The notes under the pieces were generated by a model that saw only the letters and a list, made by a program, of their open reading frames with translations, made no database searches and was not told where the DNA came from. The translations under genes were made by a program, and so were the position numbers. A stretch of 26,223 nt of DNA, from positions 1-26,223 of IMG/VR virus record IMGVR_UViG_3300035669_000006. The stretch is one strand, 5' to 3'. Source of the DNA: a virus. Each line of letters starts with the position of its first letter. The stretch's first letter is position 1. Shown here piece by piece: positions 1 to 7,386 of this stretch.

Positions 1-702
1 GTTCTGTTTCTTTTTGGGTTTGCCGGGTGCCGCGTCGGCTTCGGGCTCAGAGCCTTCCGCCGCTGCGATCCGATCCCAGTAGGCGGTCTGTTCTTCGTCG
101 GCTTTGCGCTGGGTGGCTTCGGTCCGACCGGTGCTGATCTCGCCCAGGGCATCTCGGTAAGCGCTCGCCAGCTCATCGCGATTGGTCCCGTAGGTGGCGC
201 GGTTAGAGCCGAGGCGGTTGGAGGTCGAGCCGGAGTAAAGCTGTAACCCGGCCGAGTTCATCGTCCCCCGGTTGGCCTGCTGGAAGCTCTGCTCTAGAAG
301 GGCCGCCCGGGAGTTCGGATTCGATTTGTAGTCGTTGAATCCGGCGTCGAGGCCGAAGTCCTGTTTGGCGGCCTGTTCTGAGAGATCGAAGTTGGCTCCC
401 GCGTCGAGGTAGCTTTTCCGAGCGCCGCTGACGGTCTGCTCGTAGCGAGAGTCCCAGGGGGTCGGAGTACGGACCGCTGGGGCGGCCGTGGCCCCCGGAG
501 CGGCAGGAGAGGAAGGCTTTGGCATCGTGGCCGGGCGTGATTGACCAAGGCCCATCCGATCAGCAGGGCGCGCGCGGTTCAGGCCGGTGGTGTTTCCGCC
601 CAACGCCGAGGAAGGGGCAGAGGTCCCGCCCGTCGCAGGAGGACGGCGGGCCTGGATGGCGTTAGAGATGATCTGGCGACGCGGACTGTTTTCTCGTGCC
701 AC
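1..702 (-). CDS. Putative phage virion protein, C-terminus beyond window
   Basis: An open frame begins at a GTG (702-700) and runs for 234 codons off the left edge without a stop. A GAGAGG motif lies about 10 bases upstream of the GTG, which supports this start. The N-terminal third is rich in Pro, Ala, Ser and Arg and looks disordered. The middle contains Ser/Asn/Tyr-rich sequence such as QQANRGTMNSAGLQLYSG, and the visible end is charged with many Lys. No enzyme motif is seen. The gene follows the tail fibre in the same direction, 74 bases downstream of it, so a structural or internal virion role is likely. Glycine- and asparagine-rich proteins that end tail modules are common in phages, but I do not recognise the family. 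The function is inferred from position only. Confidence 0.7.
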   Translation of the reverse strand, partial: MARENSPRRQIISNAIQARRPPATGGTSAPSSALGGNTTGLNRARPADRMGLGQSRPATMPKPSSPAAPGATAAPAVRTPTPWDSRYEQTVSGARKSYLDAGANFDLSEQAAKQDFGLDAGFNDYKSNPNSRAALLEQSFQQANRGTMNSAGLQLYSGSTSNRLGSNRATYGTNRDELASAYRDALGEISTGRTEATQRKADEEQTAYWDRIAAAEGSEPEADAAPGKPKKKQN

Positions 703-776
703 TAGAAGATCCTCTCTTTGGGGTTCGGATTGACGTTGTCGAAGCTGGGTGCGCTGCGTGGCTTGGAGGGCAGGGC

Positions 777-2645
777 TCAGTCGGGGTAGAAGGAGATGCC
801 GTCGAGCGACAAATATTCGATGTTGTATTTGGCGATGTTCGGGACGAACGTGACTGCTCCGGCCGGCGTGATATCGACTCGGAGAGGGTGGACCGTGCTG
901 TCGTTGCCTTGACCCGCAAAGATCACGCGTTCGGACGGCCTGAAGCCTGGGGGAAGTTCAAAGATCACGCTTTCCCCAGAGCCTTCCGCGATCGGTCGTT
1001 TCGCAGTGCCGCGAAGATGCACTTTCCCGTCCCTGGCCTTGCGATAGGCGACGTTCATGAACGTGCTGCCCAGGTTCGCCCAGCTATTTTTGAACGCCGG
1101 CGCGGTCCAAGCGCCGGCATACCCGAAGGTCAGCACCGTCGTGTTGAGGGTGATCGGCGCCGCCGTGAGCAAAGCGAACTCCACGCCGCCGTTCTGCGTG
1201 CCGCTCACGATCTGAAAAGTCATGCCGGGCCGGGCTTTTTCAGACGTGTCGAACTCCGACACTCGCTCCATCCACCATTTCGATCCTGCGCTCCCAACGC
1301 TGCCGATTTTGTAGGGGCCCTGGTCGGCTCCCGCCTGGGCGTATTCGCGCATCAGGTAGTAGTCGTTCACCGCCAGGGTTACCCCGTCCTGTGCAGGGAG
1401 GGCACCGTTGGCGTTGGCTTCGATTTTGTTACCGGTGCGGGTATAGGCGGGCAGCGCGGTGACGGTGGCGGCAGCGCAAAGGATCGAGAGTCCGCTAATC
1501 GCCCCGCTTTCGATTTGTTCCGCGCCAACCGAGTTCGGTGCGAGGGTTGGATTCGGGAAGTTCCCCGTCAGGTCCCCGCCCGCTGGGCCTACCGGGGTAG
1601 CCGTGCGCCTGACGAATTCCTGCGAGGTAGCGCCGATGACGATCGGGTTTTCGGTCTGAAGCACCCACTCGGTTGAGCCGTTGGTGGCCCCCGAGAGGAT
1701 CGAGACCGTCATGCCCTGCTTGGCCTCTTCGGTCGTGTCGGCGTCGCTCGTGCGGGTCAGGAGCCACCTCGATCCGACCCCGATTTCCCCGCCGCCGCCA
1801 ATCGTTCCTTCGCCGCCGATGGCTTCGTTTTTGGTGACTTCAAAAAGGCCGTTCTGGGCTTTGGACGCTTGGTCCTTCAGGAGAAGGCGGGTGCCAATTG
1901 GAGGACTCGATTTGCCGTCCACGACCAGCGGGCAATCGCCTTCGAGCGTTTTTTCGGCCGAGGCGGTGATCGTCAGGGCTGCGGTGGTCGCGTAGGTCGC
2001 AGGCTGCTTGATCGACAAACCTGCGGCGGCTGCTGCTGCGAGAGCACGGGCGATTTCTTCGGCTTCGAGCAAGAGCTGCGTGATCGTCTTGCCCGAGTCT
2101 TTGATCGTCTTGCCGCCCGTTCCGCTGAACAGGGCGATGTCCGATTCGGTGGAGCCGGCCGGACCTTTGACCCGTTCGTTGTCAGCGGCTTCACGTTCAG
2201 ATTTCTCGGTCGCGTCAGCCGCTTTCCGAGCGCCTTCCTCGACCCCGTCAGCAGCTTCCCTCGCCGCTTTCTCTATGGAGTCCGCAGAGGCCCGTGAGGT
2301 TGCCTCTTCTTCGTCGGCTTCTACTCGTGCAACTACCTCCGCAAGGTCCGCTGCTTCTCTTCCGGTTTTCTCTCCCGCCAGCTCAGCGTCGGTCGCTGCG
2401 GTGGCCGCGTCCTGCTTCAGCGCCAAGCCGTTGTCTAGCTCGGCCTGGGTTGCCATATCGACGGCGAATTCAGGGTTGGGGTAGGTCCCTTTGAGGACCC
2501 CTCCGGCTTTCCCTGACGGCGGGACGCCTTCGGACTCGATCTCGGTAACGCGGTTATCTAGGGCTTGACCGTCTTGGGAGAGGCCCCGGAAGTTCTGATC
2601 CGAGGCCGCGTCCCTGACGGCCCCGCCTCGAAGCTTCCAGGGCAT
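777..2645 (-). CDS. Tail fibre / receptor-binding protein
   Basis: The 622-residue protein has a tail-fibre layout. Residues about 1-70 form an N-terminal region with heptad-like DNRVTEIESEG. It is followed by an Ala/Glu-rich coiled-coil stretch (about 85-190) with repeated AAD-x-x-EK-x-x-REAAD units. A collagen-like GPAG precedes SxSDIALFSGTGGKTIKDSG, a motif frequent in phage fibres. Two similar beta modules follow (about 200-350 and 385-510), each with a D-T-x-E/S-x-A-x-x-G-M-T pattern. The C-terminal about 100 residues resemble the beta-sandwich heads of phage fibres. The ATG start has GAAAGG upstream. The protein is expected to sit at the tail tip and bind the host surface. Host specificity cannot be read from the sequence. 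Confidence 0.85.
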   Translation of the reverse strand: MPWKLRGGAVRDAASDQNFRGLSQDGQALDNRVTEIESEGVPPSGKAGGVLKGTYPNPEFAVDMATQAELDNGLALKQDAATAATDAELAGEKTGREAADLAEVVARVEADEEEATSRASADSIEKAAREAADGVEEGARKAADATEKSEREAADNERVKGPAGSTESDIALFSGTGGKTIKDSGKTITQLLLEAEEIARALAAAAAAGLSIKQPATYATTAALTITASAEKTLEGDCPLVVDGKSSPPIGTRLLLKDQASKAQNGLFEVTKNEAIGGEGTIGGGGEIGVGSRWLLTRTSDADTTEEAKQGMTVSILSGATNGSTEWVLQTENPIVIGATSQEFVRRTATPVGPAGGDLTGNFPNPTLAPNSVGAEQIESGAISGLSILCAAATVTALPAYTRTGNKIEANANGALPAQDGVTLAVNDYYLMREYAQAGADQGPYKIGSVGSAGSKWWMERVSEFDTSEKARPGMTFQIVSGTQNGGVEFALLTAAPITLNTTVLTFGYAGAWTAPAFKNSWANLGSTFMNVAYRKARDGKVHLRGTAKRPIAEGSGESVIFELPPGFRPSERVIFAGQGNDSTVHPLRVDITPAGAVTFVPNIAKYNIEYLSLDGISFYPD

Positions 2646-2719
2646 GGGTTAGCCTTTCGGGGGTGAAGAGGTTGAGTGGTCGGAGTTGACCTGATCGAAG
2701 CGCCGGAAGAAGGGACCGA

Positions 2720-3055
2720 ATGAAGAGAGCAATCTTCTGCTGCGCCATTCTTGGCCTACTGGCCTTAAGTGGAACGGCTACCAGCGCGTATTACGTGGAA
2801 CATCCAACGATCAGGGAAGGTGAAGCGCGAGACGACGCACTAAAGATCCTGCACGGCTACCCCGGCTGGCGCTACCGTCAGGCTGGGTACGTTGACTGCC
2901 GCTTTGGGCGGCTTAATCGCTATATATGGGCCTGTCGCGTCGGCTGGATATCGGGGCGATCGAACTGCTGGCGAGGGAGATTGCGGATCGAAAATCAGTA
3001 CAAGCAGGGACCGACCATCTACTTTCGCTCGCGGTTCGTGAAGAAGCGCTGTTGA
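2720..3055 (+). CDS. Secreted Cys-rich small protein of unknown function
   Basis: This 111-residue protein lies on the opposite strand to its neighbours. It starts with a clear signal peptide: Lys-Arg, then a hydrophobic core (AIFCCAILGLLALSG) and a likely Ala-x-Ala-type cleavage near residue 23. The mature part is small, basic and aromatic. It has Cys residues spaced in VDCRFGR, WACRVGW and SNCWRGR and a Cys as its last residue, suggesting disulphides in an exported domain. The ATG has GAAGAAGG upstream. Its stop overlaps the TTG start of the metallopeptidase gene (TTGA), so the two are probably co-translated. It could be a chaperone, propeptide or partner of the peptidase, or simply a co-acquired secreted protein. 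No family was recognised with certainty. Confidence 0.7.
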   Translation: MKRAIFCCAILGLLALSGTATSAYYVEHPTIREGEARDDALKILHGYPGWRYRQAGYVDCRFGRLNRYIWACRVGWISGRSNCWRGRLRIENQYKQGPTIYFRSRFVKKRC

Positions 3056-3657
3056 AGCGGCTTCTTTTGGTCGCGGCAGCGGTGCTAGCCCTCGGGGGCT
3101 CCGAGGCCAGCGCAAGGACGACGATCCTCTGCGATCCCTGCTCCTATCCCTATCAGCGCTGGGTGGATGAAGCGAAGGTGCCGACGCCCGATGAAGTGGT
3201 CACCCTGGTTGAAGACTCAACGCCCTGTCGAGAAGGTAGCGCGTGCACTGAAGCCGGTCCTGGGGGCAATATTTTCCTAGACCCAGCCCACTTCTTTGAG
3301 GACCCGTTTTTCGTGGAAAACGCCTTGCTTCACGAGATCGGCCACCGCTTTGACTACACCTTGGCAACGGAAGAAATGAGGGCGGGGTTCATGGCAATCC
3401 TTGGGGACACGCGGGCATGGCGACAGTCGCCCAACTCGCCGCATGAGAACTTCGCAGAGGTCTACTCACTCTGTGCGGCCTACGGTTCGACGTTGCCCGA
3501 CTTCGTCTCTGTCGACTTAGTCCCGAGCGGGCGAGTTGGGCGACGGCAGTACACGCAGCTATGCGTGCTGCTTGGATCTGCGCCACCGAAGCCTATCCGC
3601 CCTTGCCGTCCCTCGGTACGAAAGGGCCTATGTGCGGCACGGCCCGCTAGGAACTAG
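3052..3657 (+). CDS. Secreted HExxH zinc metallopeptidase
   Basis: The start chosen is the TTG at 3052, overlapping the previous stop as TTGA. A signal peptide begins exactly there (KRLLLVAAAVLALGG, with ASA cleavage near residue 21), whereas upstream starts give no sensible N-terminus. The 201-residue product carries LLHEIGHRFDY, with zinc ligands His94 and His98 and catalytic Glu95. About 35 residues later comes SPHENFAEVYSLCA, where Glu132 or Glu136 could be the third ligand as in gluzincins, including the lethal-factor-like group. Eight Cys residues, among them CDPC and a Cys pair near 59-65, suggest disulphides. The product should be exported and may cut an extracellular or envelope protein. 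The substrate is unknown. The gene ends tail-to-tail with the next minus-strand gene, and the two stops share CTAG. Confidence 0.8.
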   Translation: MKRLLLVAAAVLALGGSEASARTTILCDPCSYPYQRWVDEAKVPTPDEVVTLVEDSTPCREGSACTEAGPGGNIFLDPAHFFEDPFFVENALLHEIGHRFDYTLATEEMRAGFMAILGDTRAWRQSPNSPHENFAEVYSLCAAYGSTLPDFVSVDLVPSGRVGRRQYTQLCVLLGSAPPKPIRPCRPSVRKGLCAARPARN

Positions 3658-4259
3658 GTGTGGTGGGTCTGCAACTGGATGTGGATTGCTGATTTGCTCC
3701 CGCCAGGGGTGGCTCCCGAGAGGGCAACCCCGAATACGAAGGGGCCATCACTGGGGATAGCAAAGTCTCCAGAGTTTCCTTGGGAAAGGGTATTAGCGGA
3801 CGGTGATGCAAAAGCCACGGTCGATCCAGTTACGGCCGCTCCCACGGTGTAGGTTCCCGCAGAAATACCCGTGACGGGATACATGCCTACCGTGAAGGTC
3901 CGAGACGGGGCCGTCCCGTTCGTCTCAAGCTGCACTCGCAGTCTCAGTTTTTGCGTAGCGCCCGAGACTTCATAATCGGCTTTGGCGAACTGGAAGAGAA
4001 CAACCCCACGGGTTGATTCGAGCAGCTGCATTTCCGCAGCACGGTTGAAATACAGAGTCGCCGCGGAACCTTCGTTGTAGTAGCCATCGCCCGTAGCCAG
4101 GGTCCGATATACGGATGAGCCAGGGGAAGCAAGGAAGGAATTGAGAATCTTGTTTTCCGAGTTCAGCCCGTCATTGAGGACTTTGATAGCGGCGATGTAC
4201 TTCGGGTCCCCGGTGCTGTTTTTCTCGCCCACTTCCGGGGGCGGAACGGTGCCAGTCAT
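3654..4259 (-). CDS. Putative tail-associated structural protein
   Basis: The 201-residue protein follows the nozzle gene, which it overlaps or nearly touches. Its ATG has AAAGGGAG upstream. The N-terminus contains DPKYIAAIKVLNDGLNSENKI, a helical segment of a type seen before beta-rich phage appendage domains. The rest is Ser/Thr/Gly-rich with alternating hydrophobic residues (KLRLRVQLETNG, FTVGMYPVTGISAG), consistent with a beta-sandwich. No enzyme residues are evident. Position between the tail nozzle and tail fibre suggests a tail appendage or fibre-attachment protein. The family is not recognised. Confidence 0.75.
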   Translation of the reverse strand: MTGTVPPPEVGEKNSTGDPKYIAAIKVLNDGLNSENKILNSFLASPGSSVYRTLATGDGYYNEGSAATLYFNRAAEMQLLESTRGVVLFQFAKADYEVSGATQKLRLRVQLETNGTAPSRTFTVGMYPVTGISAGTYTVGAAVTGSTVAFASPSANTLSQGNSGDFAIPSDGPFVFGVALSGATPGGSKSAIHIQLQTHHT

Positions 4260-4270
4260 CTAGCTCCCTT

Positions 4271-5869
4271 TCATGGATTGATGGTCGAGGGCTTGGAGAT
4301 CTCCCTCAGCAAGTTGTCTACGCGGTGCATGGACCAACTCTGATCGAGGGTCGAGTTGAAGAAGAACATGGAGAAGGTCGTGCCTCGTTCTGCAACGCGG
4401 CGCTGGGTTCCGATCAGTGCGTTTGCGATGTCCCCGATCAGCCCTTCGCCGCCGATGAAGCCTTCGCCGCCGATGGGCGAGCCGGTCGTGCCCGTCATGT
4501 CGAGTTCGACGGTCGAGCCAGCGTTGATGATGAAGTCTGAGTCCAGTCCCATTTCAACAACGCCCGTCCCCCAGACCTTCGATTCCCTGATCGTCTTGCG
4601 GTCCGGGTTGTCAAGGTCAAACCAGCCGGAGCGCCAACGGGAGGAGATCGCGGCCCCGTCGTCGTTGGTGTAGCTCGAGGAATGCCGGCCGACTTTGTTT
4701 GCCCCCGAGGCGTAGCCGAAGACCAACTCCTCGCGGCTGCCGACCCTGAAGCTCGTAAAGCAGGAGGCGGGAAGCGAGTAGAGCGACCACCACTCGAAGT
4801 TCGGGTCGTAGACGAGGACGCGGCTGTTTGCTTCGCTCGTAGGGAAGGCTAGGTAGATCCGGTCTTCCCAGGTGCCCATCGCGCAGTTGGCGATCGAGCC
4901 CGTAGCCAGCGTCCCTCCGGTGTAGAAGGGCGAGGCTTCGCCGGACCAGATCGGCTCGACCGCCGAGGAGATCAGTTCGGGCTCTTGGCCCGTGGTCCGG
5001 TAGACGCCATTGCGGGCCATGAAGTAGACGCCCGTGGGGTGGATGCAGAGGGCGCGCGGGGCGACGAGACCAACGCCGGCGTCGACGGGGCGGAAGAGGA
5101 ATTCAGGGCCGCCCTCGGCGTCACTGCCAACCGCGTAGAAGACGAAGAAGCTGGTTTCCTTGAAGACGAAGACGAATTCCTTCCAGGCGATGCAGGCTTG
5201 GATAGGCTCGCCGTTGCCTGGCATCAGCTGCACCTGGTTTTCTTCGGGTTCGGTCGTGTGCCAGGACTCCGGATCCCCAGGGTCTGAGAACCAGACGTGG
5301 TCCGGGGAAGAGATCGCCCCTCCCGGCCCCCCGGTAGTCGTAGAGAAGCGGGTCGCGACCAACCGATTCCCACCCGAGGGCCACACGCAGAGCGATCCGG
5401 CCTTCGGCATCGCTTTGACACCTTCGGCGTTGACGGTCGCGGTTGGAGCGGTCCATTCGGAGCCGTTCCATTTGCGCAGCGTGTCCGTCCCGTTCCCGGC
5501 GTAGGCGACCTCGGCGTTCGGTTTCCCGAAGCGGGCGAAGTCCCAGACTGCGTTCGTCAAGCCGGTCTCTGAATCAACCACCGCCCCAGCGGTACTCAGA
5601 GCCTCCAGTCGGGTGCCACAGCCCGCGAGAAGCTGTCTCGTACCCGAAGACGTATAGAAGGCCTCCAGGCTCCCTACGGGGTTCGTGAGGGGCTGGGGAG
5701 AGGTGAGCTGCGCGTAGCCCGGCCGTTGCTGGATGGCTCCACGGTCTGAGAAGAGGACATCGAGGGCGTCGATGCAGGAAGCAGGGTCGACGTTGTCCGG
5801 CTTGGAAAGAAGATCCAAGCCTCTGCCGAAGCCCTGCTGTGGGTAGCCCGTCAGGCCGCGGACAGACAT
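4271..5869 (-). CDS. Tail nozzle / tail tube protein B-like (P22 gp10 or T7 gp12 type)
   Basis: The 532-residue protein has the hallmarks of the beta-propeller nozzle or packaged-DNA stabilisation proteins of short-tailed phages. An N-terminal RGAIQQRPGY segment (about 43-52) is followed by repeating beta blades and the family-typical HVWFSDPGDPESW (191-203). Further on are FVFKETSFFVFY and YFMARNGVYRTTGQ. In P22 and T7 such proteins close the portal channel and form the tail tube end. The ATG overlaps the upstream adaptor stop by one base (TGATG), implying coupled translation. An odd low-complexity GGEG-x-IG repeat lies near residue 470. Confidence 0.8.
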   Translation of the reverse strand: MSVRGLTGYPQQGFGRGLDLLSKPDNVDPASCIDALDVLFSDRGAIQQRPGYAQLTSPQPLTNPVGSLEAFYTSSGTRQLLAGCGTRLEALSTAGAVVDSETGLTNAVWDFARFGKPNAEVAYAGNGTDTLRKWNGSEWTAPTATVNAEGVKAMPKAGSLCVWPSGGNRLVATRFSTTTGGPGGAISSPDHVWFSDPGDPESWHTTEPEENQVQLMPGNGEPIQACIAWKEFVFVFKETSFFVFYAVGSDAEGGPEFLFRPVDAGVGLVAPRALCIHPTGVYFMARNGVYRTTGQEPELISSAVEPIWSGEASPFYTGGTLATGSIANCAMGTWEDRIYLAFPTSEANSRVLVYDPNFEWWSLYSLPASCFTSFRVGSREELVFGYASGANKVGRHSSSYTNDDGAAISSRWRSGWFDLDNPDRKTIRESKVWGTGVVEMGLDSDFIINAGSTVELDMTGTTGSPIGGEGFIGGEGLIGDIANALIGTQRRVAERGTTFSMFFFNSTLDQSWSMHRVDNLLREISKPSTINP

Positions 5870-6474
5870 CAGTGGAGCGCTGCCGGGTCTTCTACGACCA
5901 CGTAGTCATCTGGTGAATCCCTCTCCTGATTCATCAGCGACTCGCGCATCCGCTCAAGTTCGGCGTCGAAGTTGGCTTGGCAGGCTTGGGAGAGTTCCCA
6001 GTCGTCCGAGTTGCGATATCCCCGCGCCCGTGCCCCTTCCACGATCAGCGAGTGCCAGCGTTTCGGCAGGAGGGGTTCTTTCGTGCCACTGAGTTCTTCG
6101 GCCACCCTCCAGTAGCGGACCGTGATTTCTTCGCTGGAGACCGGGAAGACGTTGATCTTCTTGCCTTCCGTGACGTAGTAAAGCTCCGGCGTGCCGGGCT
6201 CGGTGAGGTCGGGGTTCCAGTCGTCGGTGATCCGCGCCCGGATCAGCGGCTCCAGCTTGCAGTTGCGGGTCGCGTTGACGACGTACTCGACCGTCTTCAG
6301 GTCTGCGATTTCCAGGGGGGCGGAGCCGGATTTACTCGCCTCAAGGAAGGGCCAATCGGTGTCCTCGCAAATGTCAAGCAGGTAGGCATCGTTCAAGAGC
6401 TGGAGCCGTTCAGCGGAAGTGAGGTAGTGGAACCCTTGCGCGGCTAGTCGGGCGTCCAGTTCTTCTGCGGTCAT
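5869..6474 (-). CDS. Head-to-tail adaptor (gp4 / tail tubular protein A-like)
   Basis: The 201-residue protein starts with a helical segment (LDARLAAQGFHYLTSAERLQLLNDAYLLDICED). A beta-rich middle follows (ELYYVTEGKKINVFPVSSEEITVRYW), then a helical C-terminus ending acidic. This helix/beta/helix layout matches phage adaptor proteins that sit between portal and nozzle. The DAYLLDICEDTDWPFLEA and IxVxPxxSEEITVRYWR patterns are typical of them. Its ATG overlaps the upstream stop (ATGA) and it is coupled to the nozzle gene downstream. The assignment rests on pattern and gene order and is not certain at family level. Confidence 0.7.
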   Translation of the reverse strand: MTAEELDARLAAQGFHYLTSAERLQLLNDAYLLDICEDTDWPFLEASKSGSAPLEIADLKTVEYVVNATRNCKLEPLIRARITDDWNPDLTEPGTPELYYVTEGKKINVFPVSSEEITVRYWRVAEELSGTKEPLLPKRWHSLIVEGARARGYRNSDDWELSQACQANFDAELERMRESLMNQERDSPDDYVVVEDPAALH

Positions 6475-7007
6475 TTCTTCGCTGCCTCAGCGAGCTTCTG
6501 GGCCTTGCTCTTCTTGCCCGCGAAGGACTTCTTGAGGCCCCCCTCCCCCCTGACCCTCTTGGCGGCCAGGAAGTCGGACTTGAGAACGTCGCGGCGCTGC
6601 TCGGTTCGCAGGTCCCTCTCGCGCTTTTTGTGGGGCGAGTCGATGCGAGAGCGATCGAGGAACTTCTGCATGACCTCCGGGCGACGGAGGTCGATGTTGG
6701 CCAGTTCCGCGATGACTCCTGAGTCGGGGTCCCGGTAGCCGCCGTCAGGCGTGGTGATCGGGATGTAGGTCGGGACTGCCGGGGGCGGGTTGTTGCGCCT
6801 CACATGCCAGCGGCCCGGGATGGCTGATGGCGGACACTGGGCGGGATCGATGGTCGGTTTGACCAGAACGACTTCCATCTGCCTCCCGTAGAGGGATTTC
6901 AGCTCGCGTTCCAGCGCCCGTCCGGCCGTGGCCGCTCGGTCTACCCACTCGGCCCGCTCGTGACGAGCCTTGATGTCCTCTGGAATCAGCCCGAAGGGAT
7001 CCTTCAT
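6471..7007 (-). CDS. Basic structural-module protein of unknown function
   Basis: The 178-residue protein is strongly charged. The N-terminal part is helical (DIKARHERAEWVDRAATAGRALERELKSLYG). The centre is proline-rich and contains GRWHVRRNNPPPAVPTYIPI and PDGGYRDPDSG. The last about 60 residues are Lys/Arg-rich and end AEAAKK. It lies between the probable decoration gene and the adaptor. A head-assembly or DNA-contact role would fit the position and charge but is inference. The start at 7007 is an ATG with only a weak Shine-Dalgarno (GGGGCG/AGGG), four bases after the upstream stop. Confidence 0.7.
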   Translation of the reverse strand: MKDPFGLIPEDIKARHERAEWVDRAATAGRALERELKSLYGRQMEVVLVKPTIDPAQCPPSAIPGRWHVRRNNPPPAVPTYIPITTPDGGYRDPDSGVIAELANIDLRRPEVMQKFLDRSRIDSPHKKRERDLRTEQRRDVLKSDFLAAKRVRGEGGLKKSFAGKKSKAQKLAEAAKK

Positions 7008-7010
7008 GCC

Positions 7011-7322
7011 CTAGACGCCCCAGGCGGTGACCCTGACGACGAACCCCGAGACATCTGCTTCGGAGGCGACCTCTGCCGGCGTCTCGTCTCGCAGGTGGAT
7101 CAGGGAGCCGTCGTAGTAGGCGGAGGCGACGTTGACGGTCCCGCCTACGGTCTTGACATCGCAGATCGCGGTCTCGAAGACGTTCAGACCCAGCGACGTG
7201 GCAGCCAGGGTCTCGCCGCCTTCGAGATATTTGTTGTCGAAGGCAACGTCGTAGACAACCTTTTTTTTGTTTCCCTCGATCCGGTAGGGGACCGGCAGGG
7301 CGTTCGTAGCGGTGACGGCCAC
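7011..7322 (-). CDS. Small capsid-associated protein, possible decoration protein
   Basis: The start chosen is the GTG at 7322, preceded by AGGAAGGA. Longer versions would run back over the capsid gene stop and the hairpin. The resulting 103-residue protein begins with VTATNALPVPYRI. It is predicted to be mostly beta strand (KKVVYDVAFDN, LAATSLGLNVFE, VSGFVVRVTAWGV). It lies directly after the major capsid gene, a place often taken by decoration or head-stabilising proteins. No family motif is recognised, so the role is positional inference. Confidence 0.7.
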   Translation of the reverse strand: MAVTATNALPVPYRIEGNKKKVVYDVAFDNKYLEGGETLAATSLGLNVFETAICDVKTVGGTVNVASAYYDGSLIHLRDETPAEVASEADVSGFVVRVTAWGV

Positions 7323-7353
7323 GGTGAATCCTTCCTGTTGAGGACAGCGGAAA

Positions 7354-7381
7354 CGCCCCGGGGGTTTGATTCCCCAGGGCG
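7354..7381 (-). terminator. Strong hairpin just after the major capsid gene
   Basis: Five bases after the capsid stop codon the minus strand has CGCCCTGGGG, an eight-base loop, then CCCCGGGGCG. This gives a ten-pair GC-rich stem with one G-U pair. Only a short GTTT follows, so it may be a partial terminator, an mRNA-stabilising 3' end or an RNA processing site that sets high capsid expression. Confidence 0.55.
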
Positions 7382-7386
7382 CTGGA

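Noticed and set aside
696-1676. Long plus-strand open frame of 326 codons across the tail fibre gene
   Set aside because: It lies antisense to a convincing fibre protein. Its sequence is Arg/Val/Gly-rich without domain patterns, as expected for a shadow frame in GC-rich DNA.
2926-3051. N-terminal extension of the metallopeptidase from a GTG/ATG-like start at 2926
   Set aside because: It overlaps the upstream signal-peptide gene and would hide the clean signal peptide that begins at the TTG at 3052.
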